DNA from: Bacillus sp. B1-b2
GTDB taxonomy: Bacteria; Bacillota; Bacilli; Bacillales; Cytobacillaceae
Direction: 5' to 3'
Length of the DNA: 64,000 nt
Assembly (NCBI RefSeq): GCF_009183415.1
Contig: NZ_WEHU01000007.1
Span: forward strand, 62,001-126,000
Shown here: in pieces, positions 1 through 7,518 of the stretch
Position numbering within the stretch: the first letter of the stretch is position 1
How the letters are laid out: each line of letters opens with the position of its first letter
Made by a program: the position numbers and the translations under genes
Notes under the pieces: model-generated
Seen by the model: the letters and a program-made list of their open reading frames with translations, nothing else
Told to the model about the DNA's origin: nothing
Database searches by the model: none

Positions 1-227
1 CCTACAACACTTGCTGAAGCTCCTAGTAACACAAATACAATACTAAATCCAAAGATAAAACTTATTGAACGAGAAAACAGGACACTCTTCTGGGTATTTA
101 CTTTTCCATCTTTTACTGAACCATCGGTTAAATGAGCAACATATGCAGGAATTAATGGAAACACACAAGGTGAAAAAAATGAAAGTACCCCTGCAGTTAA
201 TGCAAAAAATATTGTGATATTTTCCAA
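1..227 (-). CDS. ccdA: CcdA-type thiol-disulfide transporter (partial)
   Basis: The first 75 codons of a multi-membrane protein run off the left edge. The start is taken as TTG at 227 because AGGTGG lies 7 nt upstream. The N-terminus has a hydrophobic helix and the motif FFSPCVFPLIPAY, followed by a short loop and a second helix. That proline- and cysteine-containing motif is the hallmark of CcdA/DsbD-family proteins, which carry reducing electrons from cytoplasmic thioredoxin across the membrane. The adjacent membrane protein and rhodaneses suggest a role in extracytoplasmic thiol or sulfur redox. The family call is firm; the substrate is not visible because the rest of the gene is missing. 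Confidence 0.85.
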   Translation of the reverse strand, partial: MENITIFFALTAGVLSFFSPCVFPLIPAYVAHLTDGSVKDGKVNTQKSVLFSRSISFIFGFSIVFVLLGASASVV

Positions 228-246
228 TTCTTACCCACCTATCTTT

Positions 247-909
247 CTACTGTAGTTTTCTATCCCAAAGGTAAAGAGACAAGATTATTAATCCTACAAA
301 AAACCACTGCTCCATCGAGAAAATAAAAATCGTATTTTCATTGATTAGAACCAATGAGAGTATTATTTTGTAGAATGAAAATAAGACGATGACAGAAAAA
401 AATGATTTATATGAGGATAGAATTTTTTGAACTAGAATGAGTATCAAATTAGTCAACGAATAAATGCCAAAAAGAACATGATAAATGAAATTATCCTCTA
501 CAAAGGTGGCGGATAAAAAGTGATAGACAGACAGCACTGAAAAACTAAATAGTAAGCCGTATTTCAAAGTAACTAGCATTGAAATATCTAATTTCCTTGC
601 TTTATAAATAAAGTAGTAGATTGAAAAAATAATAGCTAAAATTAAGCCACTTCTTCCTCCTGTAAAATACAACAACGACAAAGGACTTTTTATTACTAAT
701 GAAGGTTCCGTAAGAAGTAAGCTACCTTTCCAAATAAAAAAGCCTAAAAACACGCTATTAGTTAATAAGTCAAATACTGCCTTATTATGTTCCCTATTCG
801 GTAAGCGTAGGAGCAATACTTTTATAAAAACTATTCCAAATAGAATTGCCACTCCAAGAAGAAACCATTTAAGGAGAATCGTAAATGAACCGATTTGAAT
901 GATATCCAT
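247..909 (-). CDS. polytopic membrane protein, function unknown
   Basis: About 220 residues with six or seven hydrophobic segments and few charged residues. The start at 909 is chosen because GGAGGT lies just upstream of the ATG that begins MDIIQIG; the frame is open further upstream but without a ribosome site. It ends 20 nt before the CcdA start, so the two are probably co-transcribed. A GGRSGLILA stretch in the middle is faintly reminiscent of the Lgt (prolipoprotein diacylglyceryl transferase) fold, but the Lgt catalytic signature is not complete, so I do not assign it. A redox or cytochrome-related partner of CcdA is an inference from position only. Confidence 0.6.
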   Translation of the reverse strand: MDIIQIGSFTILLKWFLLGVAILFGIVFIKVLLLRLPNREHNKAVFDLLTNSVFLGFFIWKGSLLLTEPSLVIKSPLSLLYFTGGRSGLILAIIFSIYYFIYKARKLDISMLVTLKYGLLFSFSVLSVYHFLSATFVEDNFIYHVLFGIYSLTNLILILVQKILSSYKSFFSVIVLFSFYKIILSLVLINENTIFIFSMEQWFFVGLIILSLYLWDRKLQ

Positions 910-947
910 GGGTACCTCCAAAAAAATTGCTTGATGTTTACACAAAA

Positions 948-965
948 AGGGGCTGTTTAGCCCCT
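948..965 (-). terminator. Rho-independent terminator
   Basis: Inverted repeat AGGGGC/GCCCCT with a 6-nt loop. On the minus strand it is followed by TTTTTG. It lies just after the stop of the small TGA-containing frame at 970 and would end the leftward sulfur operon. Confidence 0.7.
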
Positions 966-969
966 CTTC

Positions 970-1113
970 TTAAAAGATTCTTTGAAACAAGACGATGACT
1001 CCTACCAGGAGCCAGACTAAAATCCCTGGTCATATGGGTGGGAAAAATGACCGTGATTTTTTGTTAGGAATTCCTCAACTACCTTTGCCACAGTTGTTAT
1101 GATCTTTATTCAT
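970..1113 (-). CDS. candidate small membrane selenoprotein (two in-frame TGA codons)
   Basis: Read from ATG at 1113 to TAA at 970, this is a 47-codon frame interrupted by TGA at codons 13 (1077-1075) and 28 (1032-1030). Decoded, it has a hydrophilic N-terminus with a Cys-Gly-Lys-Gly-Ser-U-Gly pattern and a C-terminal hydrophobic helix (ILVWLLVGVIVLF) ending before the stop. The second TGA is followed after 15 nt by a 7-bp hairpin almost identical to the one behind the TGA of the HesB-like gene at 1552. The first TGA has no such hairpin. It lies 22 nt downstream of the rhodanese gene; GGAG is present but 12 nt from the ATG. A decayed gene with two nonsense changes is the alternative. Confidence 0.45.
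996..1014 (-). promoter_or_regulatory. candidate SECIS hairpin
   Basis: On the minus strand TGGCTCC pairs with GGAGTCA (one G-T wobble) around the loop TGGTA, starting 15 nt after the TGA at 1032-1030. Bacterial SECIS elements sit immediately 3' of the UGA inside the coding region and need a G in the apical loop; both conditions are met. Its sequence closely matches the hairpin at 1695-1713. Confidence 0.5.
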
Positions 1114-1134
1114 ATTATCAGCCTACTCCATTAC

Positions 1135-1527
1135 TTATTTTATAATTTCTCCCTGCCATTCTTGAATACCGCCACTTACACTTACAACATTACCATAACC
1201 ATAGTCTTTTAAAATGTTTGCAGCTTGAAGACTTCGTTTCCCACTTCTGCACAATAGAACGATTTCCGCATCTTTAGAAAGACCTTTATAATCGGATTTT
1301 AATGTGCTTAGTGGAATGTTTTTCATCCCTTTAATATGACCTGCTTCATATTCATGGGGTTCACGCACATCAACAAAGATTATGTTACTTGATTTGGGAT
1401 CCTGTAATTTTTGCTCCAACTCATTAATTGAAATTGTTTTAATGCTATTATTTTCAAACTGGGTATAGCCAAAATATAATACTAAAATGACAAGGGGTAG
1501 ATATAATGCTATTGTTTTAATCTTCAA
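1135..1527 (-). CDS. membrane-anchored rhodanese
   Basis: 130 residues: one N-terminal membrane helix (about residues 4-21) followed by a single rhodanese domain. The active-site loop CRSGKR places the catalytic cysteine at residue 93, which would carry a persulfide in thiosulfate or persulfide sulfurtransfer. The start is TTG at 1527, 5 nt after an AGGAG site. The domain is probably extracytoplasmic or membrane-apposed. It stands between the HesB-like gene upstream and the small TGA-containing frame downstream, on the same strand, so they likely form one transcript. Confidence 0.85.
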   Translation of the reverse strand: MKIKTIALYLPLVILVLYFGYTQFENNSIKTISINELEQKLQDPKSSNIIFVDVREPHEYEAGHIKGMKNIPLSTLKSDYKGLSKDAEIVLLCRSGKRSLQAANILKDYGYGNVVSVSGGIQEWQGEIIK

Positions 1528-1551
1528 GGAAACTCCTGCTTTCAGATGTAC

Positions 1552-1827
1552 TTATAGTGTAAGGACAATAAATTGCCCGCCACCCAATATGGTCTTGGTA
1601 TAATCAATTTTGACATTATTAAAATATGGTTTACTTGTTTCATGTACTAAAAAACTTATGCCATCTTGTTCAATAATCTCATCATTTTCTAAAGCTGACT
1701 CTTCCAGAGCCAGACGAAGCTGAGGTCCCCCTCAACCAATGCCCATTGCAAGACGAATAAATGGTTTTTTTACATCTTTAACTTCTTGTTTTATTTTTGA
1801 TATCGCAGCATCTGTAATTTTAATCAA
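1552..1827 (-). CDS. HesB/IscA-like protein, candidate selenoprotein (Sec32)
   Basis: Read from TTG at 1827 (AGGAGG 7 nt upstream) to TAA at 1552 the frame is 91 codons with one TGA, codon 32 (1734-1732). The product matches the small HesB-like family: an ITDAAI start, then GIG-U-GGPQLRLAL, where family members normally have cysteine at the U position. It ends in GGGQFIVLTL without the C-terminal CxC pair of true IscA. An 18-nt spacer after TGA is followed by a 7-bp hairpin of SECIS type (1713-1695). HesB-like selenoproteins are an established family. A simple nonsense mutation is the alternative, but reading frame, ribosome site and spacing are all intact. Confidence 0.75.
1695..1713 (-). 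promoter_or_regulatory. candidate SECIS hairpin of the HesB-like gene
   Basis: On the minus strand CTGGCTC pairs with GAGTCAG (one G-T wobble) around the loop TGGAA, beginning 18 nt after the TGA. It shares stem core and UGGNA loop with the hairpin at 996-1014, which argues for a conserved decoding signal rather than chance. Confidence 0.65.
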
Positions 1828-1846
1828 CGTTATTCCTCCTCAATAT

Positions 1847-2227
1847 TTAAAAATGTACAAACAAATCCGCTGAAACTGCCTCATTTAAAACCCATTTAAT
1901 GGGGACTTGCTCAGCTGGGTACTTAAATTGCGTATGGTCCTTTATATCTAAGTCCACCACATAAAATTTAACGCCAGATTCAACAGCTATCTCAAGTAAA
2001 TCGTTAATTGAAGGTGCGTTAAAATCAGCTAGAGCATTAGACAAGTATTCAATTCCATCCGATGGAATAGGAATGTATTTTTGATCTAAAATGTTTACTC
2101 CTTTTCGTGAGAAGGCTAAGATCACATCAGCCCCGGATGAAGCAGCTCCAACAGCAACATTTAAAGGTGGGTAAGCAGACTCTAATTCATCATGAAGTGC
2201 TAAAACGACAACTTTTTTCGTATTCAT
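1847..2227 (-). CDS. DsrE/DsrF-like protein lacking the conserved cysteine
   Basis: 126 residues with the DsrE-like alternating beta-alpha pattern: a hydrophobic first strand (KKVVVLALHD), AVGAASSGADVILAF as helix plus strand two, and a late strand before a helix. Related proteins here have a cysteine in the fourth strand (CQMTMD); this one reads YVVDLDI instead and contains no cysteine at all. It cannot carry a persulfide in the usual way, so it may be a structural partner in a heteromeric DsrEF-like complex, perhaps of the next gene. It lies 15 nt downstream of that gene. Confidence 0.75.
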   Translation of the reverse strand: MNTKKVVVLALHDELESAYPPLNVAVGAASSGADVILAFSRKGVNILDQKYIPIPSDGIEYLSNALADFNAPSINDLLEIAVESGVKFYVVDLDIKDHTQFKYPAEQVPIKWVLNEAVSADLFVHF

Positions 2228-2241
2228 GTTTAGTCCCCCTC

Positions 2242-2589
2242 TTAAAAACTTAAAACAGCATCAGCTTGGTAGGCTGTTTCTAAAAAGGTAACAACGCCCG
2301 CGAGTTCTGCCCCTTCTATTAATTCCAAACCATCAGCAATTAACACATTCATTTGACAACCATACAATTTAATTCCCGCATTTAAAGCCAAGTTAAAAAG
2401 TAAGGATAGATCTACTCCATGTGTTCTCGTCATTCTTTTTAAATAACGTTTATCTAAAACACGCGCTCCATCAAGATCAAAAAATATGGCGACTTCATTT
2501 TTTTGTTCAACCATTTCGATTGATTTCTTCAACACATAGGGAACATTTGAGCTTAACGATACAAAATAAACAAATTTCTTGTTCGTCAT
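2242..2589 (-). CDS. DsrE/DsrF-like sulfur carrier
   Basis: 115 residues from ATG at 2589, chosen because AAGGGG lies 6-7 nt upstream. DsrE-like fold with one cysteine in YGCQMNV, the position used by DsrE-family proteins to bind sulfane sulfur. The C-terminus (AELAGVVTFLETAYQADAVLSF) resembles the longer DsrE homologues at 4905 and 12870. It probably pairs with the cysteine-free homologue that follows and relays sulfur between rhodaneses and TusA. Confidence 0.78.
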   Translation of the reverse strand: MTNKKFVYFVSLSSNVPYVLKKSIEMVEQKNEVAIFFDLDGARVLDKRYLKRMTRTHGVDLSLLFNLALNAGIKLYGCQMNVLIADGLELIEGAELAGVVTFLETAYQADAVLSF

Positions 2590-2641
2590 TATAACCCCTT
2601 CTTTCAAACCTACTATGAATACACTTTATTTTCCCCTGTTT

Positions 2642-3418
2642 TTACAAAATATCTAACCAAATCTTAACGGCAGTAGCTCCAATTAATAACGCTAAAATGA
2701 CTTGCAACACTTTGGTATTTACTTTTTTTCCAGCCATTGCACCCAATGGGGAAGCAATTAAACTTGCAACGATCATAATAAAAGCTGGGAAGTAGTCAAT
2801 TTGTCCGGTCGTAATTTTACCTACTGTCGCTCCGATTGATGAAATAAACGTAATCGCTAGAGAAGAAGCGATCGTCATTCTTGTTGGAATTTTTAATACC
2901 ACTAACATGATTGGCACTAATAAAAAGGCTCCTGCTGCTCCAACGATCCCAGCCCCCACCCCTACAATAAGGGCTAATAGTGCTGCAAGCCATTTGTTAA
3001 ATTTCACCTGATCTAATGGAATGTCGTCTATTCCCTTTTTCGGAATAAACATCATCACTGCTGCAATTAAGGCTAATATCCCATAAATTAAATTAATGCC
3101 TCCTTCAGACATTAACTTTGATCCAAATCCTCCAACAAAACTACCCACTAAAATACTAGCACCCATATACATAATTAACGTTTTATTTAAATATCCACCT
3201 TTTCGGTAAGCCCAAACTCCACCAATAGTTGCAAAGAATACTTGAATCGCACTTATGCCTGAAACTTCATGTGCAGTAAATGCTGCTAAGCCAAATAACG
3301 GTGGAATATATAATAACATTGGGTATTTAATAATAGACCCGCCGATTCCTAACATTCCTGAAACATATGATCCAATAAATCCTATTAAGAAAATCGTAAT
3401 GATGAATCCAAAATCCAT
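2642..3418 (-). CDS. TauE/SafE-family sulfur-anion exporter, copy 1
   Basis: 258 residues with about eight membrane helices and the TauE/SafE pattern [21 protein letters not shown] near the start plus a second glycine-rich repeat ([17 protein letters not shown]) in the second half, giving the usual internal duplication. In cst-type operons TauE proteins are thought to export sulfite or thiosulfate made when persulfides are oxidised. It follows the TusA and dioxygenase genes, matching that order. A close second copy lies at 10390-11169. Confidence 0.88.
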   Translation of the reverse strand: MDFGFIITIFLIGFIGSYVSGMLGIGGSIIKYPMLLYIPPLFGLAAFTAHEVSGISAIQVFFATIGGVWAYRKGGYLNKTLIMYMGASILVGSFVGGFGSKLMSEGGINLIYGILALIAAVMMFIPKKGIDDIPLDQVKFNKWLAALLALIVGVGAGIVGAAGAFLLVPIMLVVLKIPTRMTIASSLAITFISSIGATVGKITTGQIDYFPAFIMIVASLIASPLGAMAGKKVNTKVLQVILALLIGATAVKIWLDIL

Positions 3419-3470
3419 GGTGTTACCTCCTTTTGAAAAAAGGGAACCCTACATAGGCTCCCCTTATTTT

Positions 3471-3698
3471 TTAACCTTTTTTAATCCAAAATTTAAATAC
3501 ATCATTTTCTTCTTCATGCTTAATTAGTTCATGACCACCAGATTTTGCCCAAGCTGTTAGGTCGTTTTTAGCACCTTTATCAGTAGCATGAATTTCTAGA
3601 ATTTCACCTGATGCTAATTCATTGATTGCCTTTTTTGTTTTTACAATTGGCATTGGACATGCTAATCCTTTTGCGTCTAATACTTTAGTTGCTTCCAT
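3471..3698 (-). CDS. TusA-like sulfur carrier, copy 1
   Basis: 75 residues. The start at 3698 is set by AGGAGG 8-9 nt upstream and by agreement with the second copy at 11230. The N-terminal LDAKGLACPMPIVKTKKA holds the CPxP motif whose cysteine carries the sulfane sulfur in TusA/SirA proteins. It directly follows the rhodanese-dioxygenase gene and probably passes sulfur to or from it. Confidence 0.9.
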   Translation of the reverse strand: MEATKVLDAKGLACPMPIVKTKKAINELASGEILEIHATDKGAKNDLTAWAKSGGHELIKHEEENDVFKFWIKKG

Positions 3699-3724
3699 TT
3701 CGTTATTCCTCCTAAAATAAGTTT

Positions 3725-4852
3725 TTATCGAACCGCACAACGGTTTGGTCCAATTTCCATTTCACGTTGTTTTTCATCATCTGGGTTAATTTTCCCCATG
3801 TTAGTTTCACGAATTTCTTGATACGCATTTGGTTGTGGTGGTAGGTTTTCTGTTACTAATTTTCTGAATTCATTTTCGTCCTCGATGTTTAGACCATGAT
3901 TTTTTGCAAATAGTGTCCCTAATTTTTCTGATACACTACCATCGTCATTCAATTCATCAATGATCATAAAGTGCGCTGGTAGAACAACTAGTTCTTCTGA
4001 AAGCTCTCTGTAACGGATGTACAAACTTTCTCTTAAATCTGCTACCCAGTCTTCTGCCATCCCAGCTAAGTCTGGTCTGCCGATTGAATCGATGAATAGG
4101 ATATCACCTGATAATAAGAACTGAGAATCCACAACAAACGATGTAGAACCAATTGTGTGACCTGGAGAATACAGGGCATGAATATCGATGGCAGTATTTC
4201 CGATTGTTACCACATTTCCATCTTCTAAAGGCTTATACTCAAATGTGACTTCTGTTGCATCCTTTGGTGGTAACCAATACGTAGCACCTGTTCTCTCAGC
4301 AATGACTCTTCCACCAGAAATGTGGTCAGCATGAAGATGCGTATCAAATACATGCGTAATTTTTGCACCAATTTCTTTTGCAAAATCAAGATAAATATCA
4401 GTCATACGAGTTGCATCGATGATAGCTGCTTCCCCATTTGAGACGACCATGTAAGATAGGCAGCCCTTACCGATACGAACGAACTGATACACTTCACCTC
4501 CATCGTTTAAGTCCCCGACCTTCACAGGCTCTAAGTACTCACTCCACGCTTTCATCCCACCTTGCAGGTAAGAAGCCGTTAATCCTTGTTCTGATAACAT
4601 CTCTGCCACCATTAATGAAGATCCTTCTTTTGCACAAACGACTAAAACTTCTTGATTAGCCGGGATTTTATCTAAGATTCCTTCCACTCCATCCAGTAAC
4701 TCGAAATACGGAATATTATAATAGTCGAAGTTTTCTCCTTCAATTTTCCAATCTTGAAAGTCACTTTCATTACGAACGTCTAGAATAAATAATGGTTCTT
4801 TATTAAATACTTTTTTTGTTACTTCTTTTGAAGTCATAGCCTTTACAGTCAT
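3725..4852 (-). CDS. rhodanese-persulfide dioxygenase fusion (CstB-like), copy 1
   Basis: 375 residues: N-terminal rhodanese (about 8-105, loop CAKEGS, Cys73) followed by a metallo-beta-lactamase-fold persulfide dioxygenase (about 115-375) with [11 protein letters not shown] (metal ligands His172, His174, Asp176, His177), SPGHTIGS and [16 protein letters not shown]. Such non-haem iron enzymes oxidise glutathione- or other low-molecular-weight persulfides to sulfite; the rhodanese can then make thiosulfate. S. aureus CstB has the same chemistry with another domain order. The start lies 8 nt after GGGGGT, which overlaps a CstR-type palindrome, so translation and repression signals coincide. The C-terminus ends in RCAVR, shared with copy 2. 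Confidence 0.9.
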   Translation of the reverse strand: MTVKAMTSKEVTKKVFNKEPLFILDVRNESDFQDWKIEGENFDYYNIPYFELLDGVEGILDKIPANQEVLVVCAKEGSSLMVAEMLSEQGLTASYLQGGMKAWSEYLEPVKVGDLNDGGEVYQFVRIGKGCLSYMVVSNGEAAIIDATRMTDIYLDFAKEIGAKITHVFDTHLHADHISGGRVIAERTGATYWLPPKDATEVTFEYKPLEDGNVVTIGNTAIDIHALYSPGHTIGSTSFVVDSQFLLSGDILFIDSIGRPDLAGMAEDWVADLRESLYIRYRELSEELVVLPAHFMIIDELNDDGSVSEKLGTLFAKNHGLNIEDENEFRKLVTENLPPQPNAYQEIRETNMGKINPDDEKQREMEIGPNRCAVR

Positions 4853-4856
4853 ATCA

Positions 4857-4877
4857 TTTTACCCCCTATGGTATATT
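4857..4877. promoter_or_regulatory. CstR-type operator candidate
   Basis: TACCCCCTATGGTA with flanking AT bases, an imperfect match to the TACCC-N-GGGTA palindromes at 7415, 7461 and 8215. It covers the ribosome site of the dioxygenase gene. Confidence 0.45.
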
Positions 4878-4904
4878 TAAATTCAAAAAAATAATTAATT
4901 TTTA

Positions 4905-5297
4905 TTAAAACGTAAGAGTTACATCTGCATCTTTTGCAAATTCTAAAAAGGTTACAGCTCCACCCACTTCAATTCCATCCACAAATGCTTCCTTTTCTAA
5001 TCCCATCACATCCATTGTCATTTGGCAACCAATGAATTTGACACCCATTTCTTGTGCCATTGCCACTAACTCAGGTATAGCTGGTACGTTTGCTTTTGCA
5101 AACCCTTCAGCAAAATGCTCTTTCCCCTCTGGCATTGGTAGTTGTGTGTATGCCTCTTTATGAATTAAGTTTAATCCTTCAAATGTAAAGAATATGGCAA
5201 CTTCCTGATCAGATGCTGCTGCAGCTGTTGCGATATTAAAAACTTTATATGCATCAAATAATCCACCATTACTTGCTATAATTGCTACTTTACTCAT
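4905..5297 (-). CDS. DsrE-like sulfur carrier, copy 1
   Basis: 130 residues starting MSKVAIIASNGG. DsrE/DsrF/DrsH fold with a conserved cysteine in FIGCQMTMDVMG and a C-terminal AVTFLEFAKDADVTLTF. The protein at 12870 is a close paralogue. It lies between the glutaredoxin-like gene and the dioxygenase gene and is presumably a cytoplasmic persulfide shuttle. Confidence 0.85.
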   Translation of the reverse strand: MSKVAIIASNGGLFDAYKVFNIATAAAASDQEVAIFFTFEGLNLIHKEAYTQLPMPEGKEHFAEGFAKANVPAIPELVAMAQEMGVKFIGCQMTMDVMGLEKEAFVDGIEVGGAVTFLEFAKDADVTLTF

Positions 5298-5309
5298 TCT
5301 TAATTCCTC

Positions 5310-5543
5310 CTAGTTTCTTAATGCTAGCATTATATTATTTGGATCATAACCAACAACCCACTTGCCATTTACCTCTGTTTGAGGCACACCCAGTTGTCCG
5401 GTCTTTGCGACTAGTTGGTTCATAATCTCTGGGTTTTCTTCAACATTTACCTCTTTAAAAGGTATAGTTTGATCTGCCAAAAAGTTCTTTAGCATAACAC
5501 AATACGGACAGCGTGTGGTTGTGTATACCGTTACTGTGCTCAT
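5310..5543 (-). CDS. glutaredoxin-like CPYC protein, copy 1
   Basis: 77 residues, NrdH/glutaredoxin-like: VTVYTTTRCPYCVMLKNFL gives the redox CPYC, then a VPQTEVNGKWVVGYDP segment with the cis-proline and the glycine loop. It probably reduces persulfidated partner proteins or releases sulfide in the sulfur relay. It is 13 nt upstream of the DsrE gene in the same operon. Confidence 0.88.
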   Translation of the reverse strand: MSTVTVYTTTRCPYCVMLKNFLADQTIPFKEVNVEENPEIMNQLVAKTGQLGVPQTEVNGKWVVGYDPNNIMLALRN

Positions 5544-5559
5544 ATCAAATTTCCCCTCC

Positions 5560-6135
5560 TTATTTATTTAAACTATTGGTTTTGCCTGACCAAGCACTCA
5601 TCCCTGGCACAACATTAATCACATTTGCAAAACCTTTTTCAGCTAATTTTTGAGCTGCGAGATCACTACGGTTTCCAGTTCGACACACCACATAAATCTC
5701 ATCAGCTGTATTAAGCTCTGAAAGACGATCCTCTAACTCTCCTAACGGAATAGAGATGGCGTTTGGAATATGGTTGAATGCGTACTCCGCTGCTTCTCTA
5801 ACATCGAGAACAACAATATTCTCGTTAACATCTAGTTTTTTCTCCAACTCTTCATTGCTTGTGATGTTAGGATGTTTTCTTTCAATTGTTCCATCATTGG
5901 AAGATTTTCTAAGGTAATGCTTTAACACATCTCCTTGTTCAATTGTGCCTAGATACTGATGTCCAGCGCTTTTTGCCCATGCTTCAAGGTCAGCTTTTGA
6001 CCCTTTATCTGTTGCTTGAACCTCTAAGACTTGACCAGATTGTAACTCATTCATTGCCTTTTTTGTTTTGACGATAGGCATTGGGCAAGCTAGGCCCTTT
6101 GCATCTAATAAAAGATCTGTTTTTAATGAATTCAT
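5560..6135 (-). CDS. TusA-rhodanese fusion, copy 1
   Basis: 191 residues: a TusA domain (about 8-75, GLACPMPIVKTKK) joined by a short polar linker to a rhodanese domain (about 90-187, loop VVCRTGNRSD). Fusion of the two lets sulfane sulfur pass directly between the cysteines. Copy 2 at 13276 has the same layout. It starts the leftward set TusA-rhodanese, glutaredoxin, DsrE and dioxygenase, with a CstR-like site just upstream. Confidence 0.9.
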   Translation of the reverse strand: MNSLKTDLLLDAKGLACPMPIVKTKKAMNELQSGQVLEVQATDKGSKADLEAWAKSAGHQYLGTIEQGDVLKHYLRKSSNDGTIERKHPNITSNEELEKKLDVNENIVVLDVREAAEYAFNHIPNAISIPLGELEDRLSELNTADEIYVVCRTGNRSDLAAQKLAEKGFANVINVVPGMSAWSGKTNSLNK

Positions 6136-6156
6136 AATATAAAAACCTCCTGTTTA

Positions 6157-6175
6157 TTACCCTTACGAGTATATT
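6157..6175. promoter_or_regulatory. degenerate CstR-type operator candidate
   Basis: TTACCCTTACGAGTATATT upstream of the TusA-rhodanese gene; one half-site (TACCC) is intact and the other is GAGTA. Confidence 0.35.
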
Positions 6176-6195
6176 GACTTCTAAAAAAAATCACC

Positions 6196-6492
6196 TTATT
6201 TTGTTTCGCCTTCCCACGCAAGCATTCCGCCTGTCATGTTGGTTACCTTAAACCCATGACTTTCAAGAAATTGACAGGCGCGACCACTACGTGCACCAGA
6301 ACGACAAACCATGATATAGTCTTGAGACTTATCTAATTCATGCATACGGAATTCTAATAACCCTAGTGGAATGTGGATCGCTCCTGGGATTTTCCCAGTT
6401 TCAACTTCATCCACTTCACGAACATCAATCAAGTTTAATGGTTGACCTTCTACTAACGATGTTTCCACTTCTTTTGCTGTTAGTTGTTTCAT
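6196..6492 (-). CDS. single-domain rhodanese
   Basis: 98 residues forming one compact rhodanese domain without targeting signal. The active loop is CRSGAR (Cys63), with LIDVREVDE near the start and GGMLAWEGETK at the end. It lies 15 nt downstream of the membrane rhodanese at 6508. Likely a cytoplasmic thiosulfate or persulfide sulfurtransferase. Confidence 0.88.
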   Translation of the reverse strand: MKQLTAKEVETSLVEGQPLNLIDVREVDEVETGKIPGAIHIPLGLLEFRMHELDKSQDYIMVCRSGARSGRACQFLESHGFKVTNMTGGMLAWEGETK

Positions 6493-6507
6493 TTTCTCTC
6501 CTCCTTT

Positions 6508-6870
6508 TTATCTCCAGGCACTCATACCACCTTTTACATTTGTCACGTTCGTAAATCCTAATTTTTTTAATATTTTAGTAGCATTTTGACTTCTCATTCC
6601 ACTTTGACAAATAACAACTACTTCTTTGTCTTTTGATAGTTCCTTCTCCGCTTTTTGCGCAAGTTGTTGGAGTGGGAGATTTTTAAATCCTTTAATGTTT
6701 CTTCCCTTAAACTCCCCAGGAGTACGTACATCAACAAATTGTTTATTCCTATCTTTTAATTCATTCTTTAAATCTGTTGTTGAAATCTGTCTAACACCTT
6801 TAGCCGGGATGATTCGTTTAATGATAAATAACAGAAAGAGTCCAATGATTAAATAATTTAGATATTCCAA
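6508..6870 (-). CDS. membrane-anchored rhodanese
   Basis: 120 residues: N-terminal membrane helix (about 5-21) then a rhodanese domain with active loop CQSGMR (Cys88) and GGMSAWR at the C-terminus. Same architecture as the protein at 1135. It lies between a DsrE gene upstream and the soluble rhodanese downstream. Confidence 0.86.
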   Translation of the reverse strand: MEYLNYLIIGLFLLFIIKRIIPAKGVRQISTTDLKNELKDRNKQFVDVRTPGEFKGRNIKGFKNLPLQQLAQKAEKELSKDKEVVVICQSGMRSQNATKILKKLGFTNVTNVKGGMSAWR

Positions 6871-6914
6871 ACTTACTCCCTCCTTTTATGTAGGGGATAA
6901 TCCCCCTAACGTGT

Positions 6915-7394
6915 TTAGATAAATAGGTTTACATTTCCATCTTCTGCATCAGCTAAATATGCAGCTACACCTGCATACTCGATATTATCTAAAAGTTCTT
7001 CTTTTTGAAGTCCTAATAAATCCATTGTCATCGTACAAGCAACGAGCTTAACATCTTGTTCTTTTGCCATTTCAATTAAGTCTGAAAGTGGCATTGCATT
7101 ATGCTTTTTCATTACATCTTTAATCATTTTAGGACCGAAACCTGCAAAGTGCATTTTTGACAGACCCATTTTTTCAGCACCTCTTGGCATCATTTTGCCA
7201 AACATCTTTTCCATGAAACCTTTTTTCACTTCAATATCTTCATCCTTACGTAGAGCATTTAATCCCCAAAATGTGTGGAAAATAGTTACTTCATGATCAT
7301 AGGCAGCTGCCCCGTTTGCAATAATATAAGCAGCCATTGCTTTATCATAATCACCACTAAATAATACGATTGTTGTTTTTTTTGTTTCTGTCAT
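6915..7394 (-). CDS. long DsrE/DsrF-like protein
   Basis: 159 residues, longer than the other DsrE homologues because of a basic, methionine-rich insertion (about residues 55-95, with KKGFMEKMFGKMMPRG) between the second strand and the cysteine strand. The cysteine is kept (VACTMTMDLLGL). The insertion is typical of the DsrE/DsrF/DrsH-like group found beside persulfide dioxygenases. Two CstR-type palindromes lie upstream (7415 and 7461), so this is probably the first gene of the repressed leftward operon. Confidence 0.85.
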   Translation of the reverse strand: MTETKKTTIVLFSGDYDKAMAAYIIANGAAAYDHEVTIFHTFWGLNALRKDEDIEVKKGFMEKMFGKMMPRGAEKMGLSKMHFAGFGPKMIKDVMKKHNAMPLSDLIEMAKEQDVKLVACTMTMDLLGLQKEELLDNIEYAGVAAYLADAEDGNVNLFI

Positions 7395-7414
7395 GTTTGT
7401 TCCTCCTCTTGTTG

Positions 7415-7433
7415 TTTACCCATTAGGGTATTT
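7415..7433. promoter_or_regulatory. CstR-type operator candidate
   Basis: TTTACCCATTAGGGTATTT, a near-perfect palindrome (TACCC/GGGTA) immediately upstream of the DsrE gene at 7394. Confidence 0.6.
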
Positions 7434-7460
7434 TTCTGTATAAAAAATTTTCCTTTTACC

Positions 7461-7480
7461 TTTACCCCTATGGGTATAAT
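7461..7480. promoter_or_regulatory. CstR-type operator candidate
   Basis: TTTACCCCTATGGGTATAAT, palindromic TACCC/GGGTA about 46 bp from the previous site. Both lie between the divergently regulated blocks, just downstream of the repressor gene, in the promoter region of the DsrE-led operon. Confidence 0.65.
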
Positions 7481-7518
7481 ATTATTAAAAATAAAAGAGA
7501 GTGTCAACCCCTTTATTT

